Below, one piece after another: positions 48,148-58,905 of a stretch of DNA of 64,000 nucleotides. A program made the translations under genes and the position numbers. The DNA is from Protopterus annectens (lineage: Eukaryota; Chordata; Ceratodontiformes; Protopteridae): assembly GCF_019279795.1 (NCBI RefSeq), contig NC_056733.1, forward strand, positions 1,422,194,552-1,422,258,551. Reading direction: 5' to 3'. Below the pieces are notes generated by a model. The model made no database searches, was not told the DNA's origin, and saw nothing but the letters and a program-made list of their open reading frames with translations. Every line of letters starts with the position of its first letter. Positions within the stretch are counted from its first letter, which is position 1.

Positions 48148-49433
48148 ATACTTATTTTTTTACTTCAGCTTTACATTTTTTCCGCATGCTGTTTTGTCAC
48201 TAAAAGTAAAGCAAATAGGTGCCTCTGTTCTTTAATAAACTATCTGGCTGATGCACAGGGAAATATTAAAAGGAAACCTGAAACAGTATAAGGTTACAAC
48301 ATTATATAATCATTCCTGCAGAAAAGATATATTAAACTATGAAAAAATCTGCAAACAAAAGATAATAAACTTTAACTAGATCTGCAAAAACCTCTAGGAC
48401 AGTGAAGACGTCTTTTATTCTAGTTAAATACTGTTCCCAATTTAAGGTTGAATTCAACTTGGCACATGAGTTTTGTCATTTTTGAAAGGCCAACATTAAT
48501 ACAGATTCATTATCTGTATCAACATTTCAAATGCAAAGAATTTAGTCAGTGTGCACACATTTCTCTGCACTTGCCTCCCCATACGAAGCATTATCAGTTT
48601 AATTTCCACATGTTTCACTAAAACAAGGACACTATGGGGTTGTATGCGAGTCTCTTCCCACACAGCAAGTCTGGTCTTTTCTCTTGACAGCAACCTTATA
48701 TGCTTAGTAATGATCTATACTTTTAATACATCCTTTGTCTGCTCAACAGATGTATCAAGAGGACAAGTTAGCAAGCAAAATGACTGAACTGTATTTCAAG
48801 AAAATATAATCCCTAAGGTTTTACTTCCTTTCTTCCCAACTGCTCAATAGATGTATCAAGAGGACAAGTTAGCAAGCAAAATGACTGAACTGTATTTCAA
48901 GAAAATATAATCCCTAAGGTTTTACTTCCTTTCTTCCCAACCTTGCATGATGAAATGTATCAGCATTCCAAGTACAGTGTCATATGACTGCCACATCCCA
49001 AATTTCCTGTGGGGATGGATAAATCTAAACTATGTTACTAGCACGTTTAGTTTCTCTGTAAAACTTTTATTAAAATATCATTTGATGGCATGTTGTGTTT
49101 TTTTTTTTTAAACATAAATTAAACTTTATTCTCCCACTGCTGTGATACATTCATTGTTCAGTGGAAACCTAGATTTCTGCAGCAGCGAAGTGTGATTTTA
49201 TGTCAAACTCTTTCTGCAGCTTTTATTTAGGACAGGCTTAATTTACTGCCAATTTAGTACATTTTTTTGTGTTGCTCAAAAATGTATTCTAGTTTACATA
49301 CTGCATTTAAAAAATAAATTTCTGCAACATGCTCACCATCAGTCATGCAAAACTTTCTTCTCAATTCGATTCAAATCTATGCACAAGAACTGGTTGACTA
49401 TAAGAAAACAATTTTACACAAGCCTTAACTGGT
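48148..49433. other. Unassigned sequence around the 101-bp duplication
   Basis: Nothing else recognised on either strand. Confidence 0.4.
48740..48941. repeat. Recent 101-bp tandem duplication
   Basis: 48740-48840 and 48841-48941 are the same 101 bases with a single difference seen (CAACAG versus CAATAG). It is not part of a longer array. The near identity points to a recent event. Confidence 0.95.
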
Positions 49434-49447
49434 TATTCAACAGTGGT

Positions 49448-49970
49448 CATCATCTTCTTTTGGCTGTTCCCGTAAGGGGTCGCCACAGCGGATCATCTGT
49501 TTCCATTTCTTCCTGTCCTCTGCATCTTGCTCCATCACACCAACCACCTGCATGTCCTCTCTCACCACATCCATAAACCTTATCTTAGGCCTTCCTGTTT
49601 TCCTGTTACCTGGCAGCTTCATCCTTAGCATCCTTTTCCCAATATACCCAGCATCCCTCCTCAGCACATGTCCAAACCAACGCAACCTCTCCTCTCTGGC
49701 TTTATCTCCAAACCGTCCAACCTGGGCTGACCCTCTAATATACTTATTCCTAATCCTGTCCACCCTCGTCACACCCAGTGCAAATCTTAACATCTTTAAC
49801 TCTGCCACATCCAGCTCTAACTCCTGCCTTTTTGTCAATGCCACTGTCTCCAACCCATATAACATAGCTGGTCTCACTACCCTCTTGTAGACCTTCCCTT
49901 TCACTCTTACTGATACTCGTATGTCACAAATAACTCTTGACACTCTACTCCACCCACTCCATCCTGCCTG
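49448..49970 (-). mobile_element. RTE-type LINE, 5'-truncated, with clean target duplication
   Basis: Minus strand. An open frame of 168 codons (49437-49943) encodes the C-terminal region of an RTE-like protein: KGKVYKRVVRPAMLYGLETV, LKMLRFALGVTRVDRIRNKY, RLRWFGHVLRRDAGYIGKRM, GNRKTGRPKIRFMDVVREDM. The insertion is flanked by TATTCAACAGTGGT (49434-49447 and 49971-49984), a perfect 14-bp direct repeat. The lack of stops over the whole fragment and the intact duplication indicate a young copy. Its 3' end, GATCCGCTGTGGCGACCCCT, is the same tail as the V-SINEs. Confidence 0.9.
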
Positions 49971-49983
49971 TATTCAACAGTGG

Positions 49984-50906
49984 TATAATATAGCAATAAC
50001 CCACGCATGGGTGTGGGTAATGCGGGATTTACCCACGGTTGGCGTGGTTTGGTCCCGAGGGACCAAACAAAGACAACCGTGGGTAAATCCCGCATTACCC
50101 ACACCCAGAAGTGGGTTATTGCTATTATACTATGACATTATTTAAGAAAAGAAACAATTACTTTTCTTAAATAATGGCATTGTATAATGCCTCTTTGCTG
50201 CCCTTCCGCAGCTGTCTGGTATCCGCGGCAGTTCTGATGTACTGCGCATGCCTATGCAGTACATCAGAGCTGTGGTTGCAACGGAGAAAAGCAAGATCTC
50301 CGTTGCTTTTACTGTTCGCTATGTTAAATGGGTTTAACATGGCGAGACAGCTTTAAAATAAGCAACGGAGATGTCCATTGCTTATTTTAAAGCTGTCTCG
50401 CCATGTTAAACCCATTTAACATAGCTTAAACAGTAAAAACAACGGAGATCTTGCTTTCTCCGTTGTTTTAAACCTGTTCAAGCTATGTTAAATGGGTTTA
50501 ACATAGCGAGACAGTTTTAAAATAAGCAACGGAGATCTCCGTTGCTTATTTTAAAGCTGTCTCGCTATGTTAAACCCATTTATCCTAGCGAGACAGGTTT
50601 AAAAAGCAACGGAGAAAGCAAGATCTCCGTTGCTTTGTAATATTGTGTCGCTATGTTAAAGGAGTTTAACATAGCGAGACAGCTTTAAAAAAAGCAACGG
50701 AGATCTCCGTTGCTTTTTTTAAACCTGTGTCGCTATGTTAAACTCTTTTAACATAGCGAGACAGTGTTTTAAATGAGACTTATACTAATGGAAAAAGTCC
50801 GGGCGACCGGACCTTTTTCCATTAGTATAAGTCGATTTACAACGTGCATGCTGGCCAATCAGCGTGCACGTTTTGGAATATTAATGGGGGGGTCATGGTA
50901 TAATAT
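49984..50906. repeat. Chain of nested palindromes (foldback element)
   Basis: About a dozen palindromes lie side by side. 49984-50130 has arms including GTGGGTAATGCGGGATTTAC. 50136-50176 has perfect 16-bp arms. 50234-50267 has 12-bp arms. 50278-50306 is a short hairpin. 50318-50425 has arms of about 50 bp. 50437-50470 follows, and 50482-50582 is almost perfect over 100 bp, centred on GGAGATCTCC. 50586-50654, 50668-50740, 50730-50764, 50777-50833 and 50841-50872 complete the chain. Two modules alternate: AGCAACGGAGATCTCCGTTG and TTTAACATAGCGAGACAG. Direct repeats TGGTATAATAT sit at 49981-49991 and 50896-50906. No open frame. Class unknown. Confidence 0.9.
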
Positions 50907-51524
50907 GAAAATAAATAACAACTGCCTGATTGGTTGAAATGCCTCTTCCAAACTTAGCGACTTTCTTAATTCTTCAGCAAGAGAAGACTAGCCAACAAAA
51001 CATTTTAAAAAATTAATAAAAAAAAAATTGGAGCCATTTTTTTCTCTCTGCTACTGACAAATGAAGTCCCATAATTAGCTATGACTCACTGATAACCACA
51101 TTTGTAACAAAAAGTTAATAAAATAGAGGGTTATGATCAGTTCTCCAATCGTAACCATATTACTATATATTTCAGACATGGATGCCAAGAAATTCACCTC
51201 AAAACTGAAGATCAGGAGGTAAACTTGGCATCCATGTCAACAACACATAAGTGGTAATGATTGGTGAGACCCAATTGTTTGTAACTCTTTGTATGACGTT
51301 TTATCTACTCCATATACTACCAGTAATAAAATTTAAAAAAAAAAGTGCAAAGTGTTTTTACTGGCTTTGAAAGCCAGTAATGCAGACAGCAAGAAAATAT
51401 TGGTGGAAAAAGTCAAGGACAGTTTTAAAATTTTGCTCTTACTCAACTAAGGTACTTACAGACTCATGTCTGTAAACCTTTGTAGAAAGAATGAAAACAT
51501 GAAACAAGTACTTCGAAGACAGTT
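50907..51524. other. Unassigned sequence
   Basis: Between the palindrome chain and a DIRS terminal fragment. Nothing recognised, except a self-complementary pair around 51178-51237 (GGATGCCAAG and CTTGGCATCC). Confidence 0.4.
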
Positions 51525-51720
51525 GAGAGTGAAGGAAAGTACAGTTGTGTACACTTGCCATAAATGTAGATGTTTGAGTGTATTCTCTGTTGCAGTCATC
51601 ACACTTGGGTTATCCTGCCATGGGTAGCCCTCAGTCTGCCCGAATACCAGAGGCTTAGTATTTCTGTGTCGGTCGACAACCCAAGTGTGATGACTGCAAC
51701 AGTGAAACACGAAGAACATC
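51525..51720. mobile_element. DIRS-type terminal fragment (fossil)
   Basis: 51535-51665 is closely similar to 59760-59895, the terminal region of the DIRS fossil at the right edge of the window; both contain CGAATACCAGAG and CTTAGTATTTCTG. The fragment also has its own inverted repeat, GTTGCAGTCATCACACTTGG (51588-51607) against its complement at 51681-51700. No coding part is present, so this looks like an isolated end of such an element. Confidence 0.75.
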
Positions 51721-51974
51721 ATCCCTTTTGTGAGACCAGACTATAACAGCACTTAGGGGGTGTGAAAACTGGTGCACAGCTTTGAAAGCACTGTTATGGT
51801 CAGGTCTCGTGCTACAGATGTGCTTTTATGTTTTTAATGCTCCGTGCACTACAATAGTATTATTACCTTTAGGCATCATAGTTGCACCAACTTGTATAGC
51901 ACCTCAAAAAACAGCAACTTTGTTTCATCCATCAACAATCACTTAACAGAAATAAATTATTACAAACACAAATA

Positions 51975-52049
51975 CAGTAAACTTCCAGTTAACCAGAACT
52001 CAAGCAACCAGCAACAAAAAAAAAAAACTGGAAGAAATACAGTACAATT
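51975..52049. mobile_element. Tigger/mariner-like MITE, copy 2, truncated
   Basis: It starts after TA with CAGTAAACTTCCAGTTAACC and runs AGAACTCAAGCAACCAGCAA, matching the left third of the MITE at 41158-41474. It is cut off at about 52049 where an L2-like tail begins. The right terminal repeat is absent. Confidence 0.8.
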
Positions 52050-52640
52050 TTCCATTTTCAGCAGAGGCCCAGGGAGAAAAGCTCCAGTGACAAAATTACA
52101 AACAATAAAAATAAAAGTAAAAATAATTGGAAAACAGAAGATATGCACTTCATAAAATATGAGACATATCAATTAAAATAATTACAAAGTAAAACGCATC
52201 AATAAAACACAACTCAAAGGTACAGAATGTTACATTGTTTAAAAGGGAATATAAGAGTAATGCAGATTACTGATAAAGTTGGCTGGTTGCTGAATAATGT
52301 TGAATAAGTTTGTTAAGTACAGACATTAGTTCAGACAGTGCAGTAAATTATGTAATTATTCATCAGATAGGTGGAGGACATGATCAACCAATTATATAAT
52401 TTGTAAGTTGAGTAGGTCTTGGTATAGGGGATAAACTACAGAGTGGGTAGACAAGAGAATAGAAGGAGGAGAAGGACTAGAGAAGAGAGGGAGGGCAGAG
52501 GGTGAGATGTAAAGGTAGGTAGGTGTTGGAAGTCAGGAGCTTGAATTGTTACTGTAGAGAAGGGGGTATTGTGGGTAAGTAATAAGTAAGGTACTTATGG
52601 TAGAAGTGAAGTGATAAAAGAGCAAGTTAGTGAAATGAGT
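52050..52640 (-). mobile_element. L2-like LINE, copy G (3' part)
   Basis: The minus-strand 3' module CTGGAGCTTTTCTCCCTGGG with CCTCTGCTGAAAATGG lies at 52052-52087. The adjoining untranslated sequence to about 52640 resembles the purine-rich (plus-strand) 3' flank of copies A and E. The A-rich tail is missing where it meets the MITE. Confidence 0.65.
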
Positions 52641-52989
52641 GATAACATTTAGCCTGGAGAGGTGCATGGGTAGAGCCAGTTGTTACTTAGAAAGACTCTT
52701 AGTAGGTTTTTGAAGTGAGTTGTTTATTAAAAAATTTAAAGAGCTACTTAAAGTAAAAAATATCAATAATGTATTACTTTTTCCCTATTATAACCCCCTT
52801 GCTTTACATGCCTTAAAATGCAGACAACAGCAAAGAAACTGTATGAAATAAAATATTTCATTAGAACACAAAATACTAACAGCCATACTTATTACAATAC
52901 ATTCCAATTATCAACTCTGAAAAAAACAACAAAAAACAACCAAATCTGGGACAAAGGCTGCAAGCATCTAGTGTGTTTGCCTGCATCTG

Positions 52990-53000
52990 CACACACACGT

Positions 53001-53046
<46 letters not shown>
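52990..53046. repeat. GT microsatellite with CA lead
   Basis: ACACACACGTAC is followed by about 22 GT dinucleotides. The open frames across it are repeat translations. Confidence 0.95.
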
Positions 53047-53048
<2 letters not shown>

Positions 53049-55289
53049 ACATGTGCATGGAGTAAACCATCAAATTACACTCTAGCAGTTAGCATTGATT
53101 ACCCAGCTACTAGCTGAAAATACCTACTAGATTAAGCTAGTTTAAAATGAAAACTATACATCCAGCTCCAATCTCCCAGCATGGATTACTTTTCTTTGTT
53201 GCAGAACACCATCACAAATAATAAAACAAAATACATACAACTCGTACAACAGCAATACACCAAACCATTACCTTCATGTGAATTATGCTGAGAGCTATAT
53301 ACACCGAGCTCAGAGGCTTACTGACAAGGGAATCATTCAAATGACAAAGCCACATTGGATGTGAATAACTCTCACAGTAACCTACATCTAAACATTGTAA
53401 ACTGTTACAATGTCAAAAAGGATTGTGATATTTTGAAGCAATTCACGATGTGGACATCAAATTGCTATATAGCTCCTTTAAAAAAAAGTTACAGATACAA
53501 GTTTAAATTATAATCTAGTAACAAAGAAAGACCAAACTGTGTGTATTAGTGCAAAAATTACACCATACAAAATTATCTACTTTTCATACAGCTGTTATTG
53601 TTGTATTATTATTATATGCAGAAATCAGCATTTCCACAAATTTGTCAAGATGTCTACTAAATTAAGGACAAATTCAAAGTAATTTCACGTTAAATTCTAA
53701 CAGTAAAATACTTCCAGGGCAACATTTGTCTCAGAGTAACCAACAAATTAAAAATGCCGCATTTCTTGACTTCTACCTAGTCTTAAGTATTTGTCTAAAT
53801 TTTCAATCTGACTTTGGGGAAAAAAAAATCTTGATGGGCCACCATCTCACACACACAAAATAAACTAAAATTCATCAAACAAATGAGCTTCAAATAGACT
53901 CTACATGCAGAAAAGTATAAGGTTAAATTTGCAATTGTTTTTCCAGTACTATCAGGTGGTCTTAACAGAACACTGTTTTAAGTTGTCAGACCGTATCTTG
54001 TGAATTTTTTTCCTAATACATTTTCCAACAACACAAAATTTAAATTATTCTATCAAAAGTGTGAAGGAATGTCAGACAAATATAAGATGCACACTGCACA
54101 CTAAAGTTAGGCAACTCCTTGAGATATGCAGTTTATACACAGAGAAGTTAAATCTCCTAAATAATTTACCAAGATTATTCAACATATGTGTTGCTTCTTG
54201 TTGAATGATGACAGAAATGAACTTGGGATACATCAAAAATTTTTGATGGTGAAGCCAGCTACAAGTCTGAATGGTACTGCCATGTCTCACATTCCATTAG
54301 TACAAAATTAAAAATAAATAAATAAATAAAAAAAGTTTTGTGACTTAACGTAACTGAAGCAGAAATTAGTTTGGACAACATACAAAGTGAGCAGATAGGT
54401 TTGAATGGTTTTATTCATGCATACATTATTTTGCACAGAGTAGACATGCTTCAGGAAGCACACTGCCTGCATGACCGGCTGGAAGCCATTGAACCAGCCA
54501 AGCAACAAATGTCTGAGATTTGTGATATGACATCTGAGAAGTAAAGCCACTACATTACCTAACTAAAATGGAAGGCAGTGAAAGAATGCAGAATTTAAGA
54601 TAAAATGGTGCTCTGGAAGGCAAGGAAAATTGATCTAAAAGAATATGTTAAAATCAAGATGGAGAGATGGTCTGTGTGATGATGCGAGGTTTTGCCAGGA
54701 GAAGTAGGGCAGTGGATGTGCAACATATGCCAGCACAGCTAGCTGGAATTTTGTAAAGAATTACATGCCATTTGCATATCAAACTGATTTGTACAGATGC
54801 TTGTGGTGAAAATATGTCAACAGTGTGCCCTGCTGGAAAGAAAAAGAAATATATATACATTATTGTAACTGCTTAACTGTATATGTTTTAACAGAGGATA
54901 CTGGAAGAGAAGAGGTTAAGCTCAATCCACCTGACTTTGAGAAACAGTAAGAAATTAAATTACTGGGCCTAGGCCATAAAGATATTATTCACAGTCTTGA
55001 ATAAATCCAGAGATGCAATGTTGGTAAGAAGCATGGTTTGCTAGTCTCTGTAAGAGAAGTAGAAGTTTGTAACTGTTTTACGACTTCCAGAAGCTGCACC
55101 AGATCTGAGAAAAGTTTGTATACATGTATTATTGACATGAAGGTGCTAAAGATAGGCAGTTTCTAGCAAAGGGGGGGGGGGTTGCATGAGAACCAGAACT
55201 TGAAGGACCAGATGTATGTGATGTCATTCTGCACAAAAATACTGTTTTAATATTAGGTGAGAGAGAATTCTCATTGCAGTCTGTTTTTG
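53047..55289. other. Unassigned sequence
   Basis: AT-rich. No gene, RNA or repeat end recognised; an ATAA run at 54313-54331. Confidence 0.45.
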
Positions 55290-55985
55290 TAACTGACAAG
55301 GAAGGATCTTCTCACCTACTTCATCTTGCCTTGCTCCAGTAAGTTTCCAGGGAATAGTATTCTTTAGCTCAGTCAGGAAAATATAGTGAGATTAGTTAAG
55401 TATTGTTTTTCTATACCTGTGTGAACCTGTCCACCTGTGTTATTTGTAATGCTTCTTGTGACTGAAACACTGGTGTTTACTGTAAATAGATATTTTGTAT
55501 TTTCATGTTCTTTTATTATTTATTATTGAATATATTTCAACTTTTCATTGTGGCTGGTCCTTTTACAGAATATTTTAACCTCTGAGAGTACTTAAATCTA
55601 TTGGTGACAATTTGGCCACTCCTGAAGCCTTGCTGTTTGGTCAACATTACCATTTGTATTAATATTAATTTCACTCAGTATAATTGGGTACTCTTGCAAA
55701 AGCCTTAGGTAGCTGGATTTGTAGTGTCTGGTGGCAGTGATAACTACCTTATAGTCTGGGCAGAAGAGGACACAGTGGGTTAAATCTTTGCCAGCCTTTC
55801 CTGGGTGTGTGCATGTACCCCAGGCTGACTGTGTTCCCCGAGTACTTTTAAGGGAAATTGTGCTTGATGCAGAGAGGCCTGCATCTGGAAAATACTGAGT
55901 GTATCCATTTGTATTCCTAGCGAACGTCCCTCTCCAGTGTCAGTGGTGAGGAATTGAGGCTCTTTGACTACTGGCCCAGAGTGGG
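55290..55985 (+). mobile_element. Putative LTR-type repeat R, copy 2 (fossil fragment)
   Basis: Diverged copy of 43870-44760 in the same orientation. Shared blocks are CCTTGCTGTT, GGTGGCAGT.A.AACTACCTT, TTAAGGG.AATTGT.CTT and GTGGTGAGGAATTGAGGCTC. Ends in TTCACAG. The 5' limit is vague and could reach about 55100. Family uncertain. Confidence 0.5.
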
Positions 55986-56080
55986 AACTTCACAGACTGG
56001 ATATGGAAAAATTCCCTAGGAATGGCACAAACACGTAGCACCACCAAAGACTGAATTCAAGTATAGAAAACCAAGGCCAA

Positions 56081-56700
56081 TTTTTTATTTATTTATTTAT
56101 TTTACATTTGTTGACCGGGATAGTCTGACTGGATGCATGTCCATTTTCAGCGGAGGCCCGGGGAGAAAAGCTCCAAGGGTAAGCAGATACAGCACTAACA
56201 TAATACCAGCATTACATATTACAGACTATTTACAGAGATTACATAAGTAAGCAAGTTAAACAAGTTCCACAGGTTACAGTTAGTCCTGAGCACAAGTCAG
56301 GATTAAATTAAATTACACAGTAAACTGTTTAACAGATTTTTACACAATTCTAACAATTTTTGACTTGCTATAAAACAAACAAATGCTACCAAAGTTGTGA
56401 ATGACGGAATGTTTGGGGTAAACTATGACATTTGATAGTCTGGAGAAGTTACTGGAAAAATAAATTATATATGTGGGAGTATCTTAAATCACAGGTAGAA
56501 TAAAGTAATGAGTTCTTCAAATAAGAAAAGTGGACACTTCAGGAGAAACAGAGGCTGACTGGATACTCTTCATATGAAAAGAGACATTTGTATATGGTAC
56601 CAAAGGAGAAAGGAGGATGGGTGGACTGGAAAGTTCAACATGATGGGGTATGAAATAGGTTATGTTGGGTGCATGGTACACTTAAAGACCTAGTAAGACA
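56081..56700 (-). mobile_element. L2-like LINE, copy H (3' end)
   Basis: Minus-strand tail of TAAATAAATAAA type at 56081-56105, then the family module with GGACATGCATCCAGTCAGAC and GGAGCTTTTCTCCCCGGGCC. The 3' untranslated part extends to about 56700. No coding part is clear. Confidence 0.75.
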
Positions 56701-56805
56701 GTCACATCCAATGAAAACATTCAAATGCTAAAATCGTCTGAACACATAAAATGCTTATACATGTGGCTATTTTTTCTTTTACAGTTACAAACTCGGCACA
56801 GTAAA

Positions 56806-56884
56806 AATCCACTGCCACTCATTAGCAGACCGGTGTTCGGCTGTGGCGACCCTTAACTGGGAAAAGCCGAAAGAAGACAGCAAG
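56806..56884 (+). repeat. V-SINE 3' tail, copy 3 (5'-truncated)
   Basis: CCACTGCCACTCATTAGCAG, ACCGGTGTTCGGCTGTGGCG and ACCCTTAACTGGGAAAAGCC match the last 75 bases of the V-SINE copies at 23.2 and 37.0 kb. The head is missing. Confidence 0.75.
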
Positions 56885-57572
56885 GATTGACTGGGTCAGT
56901 TGTGAACACAGATTATTGTTTTGTTAAGAAAGATCACAGATGCCTAGTTTATGACCTAAAGTGCATATATTCTAAAACTTGATGGTGTGTTAAAAATGAA
57001 TACTGCTTGAAAATGTTTAACAAAAAGAGAAGACAAGTGTTATGAAAAAGATACTGGCAAACAACAGGTGAAGGCTATAGTACAGATGATGTTGCAGAGC
57101 TGGCAGGGCCCATAGCACCTGCTGCAGCAAGTTCGAGAATACGAACTAACAGACTCCCTACACTGAGCCACCATGGACTAGCCTCTTAATAACACGAGGG
57201 ACAAACTGCCCTCACACCCCTGGGCAGGGGTCAGGTAATTTGTTTCTAGGAAAGTCAGACATGCACCTGCCTATATCATCTGTTTAGGCATTCTACTGCA
57301 TCATAACCACCCCTTCTGTGTTGTCAAATATCCTCCTTCATTACCAGTTGTACATCCTTATCAATCTTCCCCTCCCTTTGCCAGCCCTCCCTATTGTGTG
57401 GTCATCCACCCAGTCTTATCATATGCTTTTTGTCTTAACCCTTTTATCTTCTACAATATATGATGGGAAAGGATATAGAGAATGCCTATGAACACCAAAA
57501 AATGTAATATACCTTGTTCTTCGACCGTTTCCTACTCATTCCTCCATGTTATTCTGTGTTTCCTTAAAATGC
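56885..57572. other. Unassigned sequence
   Basis: No gene or repeat end recognised. Confidence 0.4.
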
Positions 57573-58905
57573 ACATAGGCAAGTACTAAGCTAGCTGCCC
57601 TTGTAGGCTATTTTATGTTTAGCCAATTTCCCTTTGGTGCTTGAGTTAACCTATCCCATTTGTTGGTAGACTTGCCCTACTCATCTCATGATCGACAATT
57701 ACACATTACCCCTACTCAGAACAACTGGGATCATACCATAGATAATTTGAGGGAGCCCATGCATGGAGATAAATCAGCTGCCTCTATCCATAAGTAGTAC
57801 AGGCAGCAGTCTTGGGGGGTAAATCTTCTATTACCCATACACAGATCCAGGTTGCACCTGAATATGGGCAGGGATGAGCTTGGTTTTACATGGATGGGGA
57901 GTCTGTTCCACAATAGTAGCATCCTGTGCAAGATGTACATGTCCCTACAAACCATTCCGTTGACTTTACAGAATAAGTTGGATCCCTGAGCCAAGTATTT
58001 TTGATGCCATTTAACTTGTTGATGTGAAGTAGGTCATCAGTATTTGGTTGGAAGATGCCTTGCATGCCAGACACAGGTCACCTCTTAGCAGTCTGTAGGA
58101 TGTACAGTACAGTGACAGGGCTTTGAGGCTATCTATGTAGGACATTGTTTAGGCCTTGCTTCCTTTTCTATCTCTGTAAGTGTTCTAGTTGTTGCATGTG
58201 TCAGAACAGATGCATGCCAAAGGGGGCATTGCACCCAATTATTGTCATAATGAGGAGTGAGCAATGTGGGACAATGACATCTCTAGATCTAGTCACATTC
58301 TCTTTGTCTACAAGCTATGCAATATAGGAGGCCTTCCTTAGGACAGCGAATACATATTGGTTGAAAGTTAGGTTGCTGTCCACATAAGTTCCCAAATCCT
58401 GAACTATGCCAGCTCTCAGAGGAGGAGTACTGTTAATGTGGTCATTTCCTGGGGTACATAATTTCCCAAATTATACAGTAATAGATTTTTTGATACATAG
58501 GTTCAATCCATGATTCTGGCACAGTTTGGCACAGTTATTTGTTTGGTATAAACCTTCCTGCAGGATGGGCAAGTCATTTGGGGGTTCAATAGCTGCTTGT
58601 AGTTTGCTGTCATAAGCAAATGTAGTCAGCCAGAGCCTTTTGATATTGGCATTTACTTCAGAGAAGTAGATGCCAAATAACAGAGGTCCCAACACTGAAC
58701 CCTGGGGGACTCTCCACTGGGGGGGCTCTCCACTGGTGACTGGTCTCTTTGTGGAGATAGTATCTGTGAGTCAGCTGGCAATCCAGCAGGTGACACAGGG
58801 GGTTATTCCCAGTTTATTTAGCTTTTCTACTATGCCAAAGTTGGGGATTGTGTCAAAAGCTTTGACCATGTCGAGTTATGAGATGTGCATATCTGCAGAT
58901 AAACA
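57573..58905 (-). mobile_element. CR1-like LINE family B, copy at 58 kb
   Basis: The minus-strand frames show MVKAFDTIPNFGIVEKLNKL (about 58800-58870), GPLLFGIYFSEVNANIKRLW and LTTFAYDSKLQAAIEPPNDL (58471-58695). MLLLWNRLPIHVKPSSSLPI and CMGNRRFTPQ (57731-57994) follow. FAYD replaces the usual FADD. The 3' terminus at 57573-57602 is GGGCAGCTAGCTTAGTACTT on the minus strand. It is 5'-truncated within the RT and more decayed than the 33-kb copy. Confidence 0.8.

Noticed and set aside
57170-57190. CCACCATGG sequence resembling a translation start context
   Set aside because: Followed almost at once by a stop codon (ATGGACTAG); not septin exon 1.
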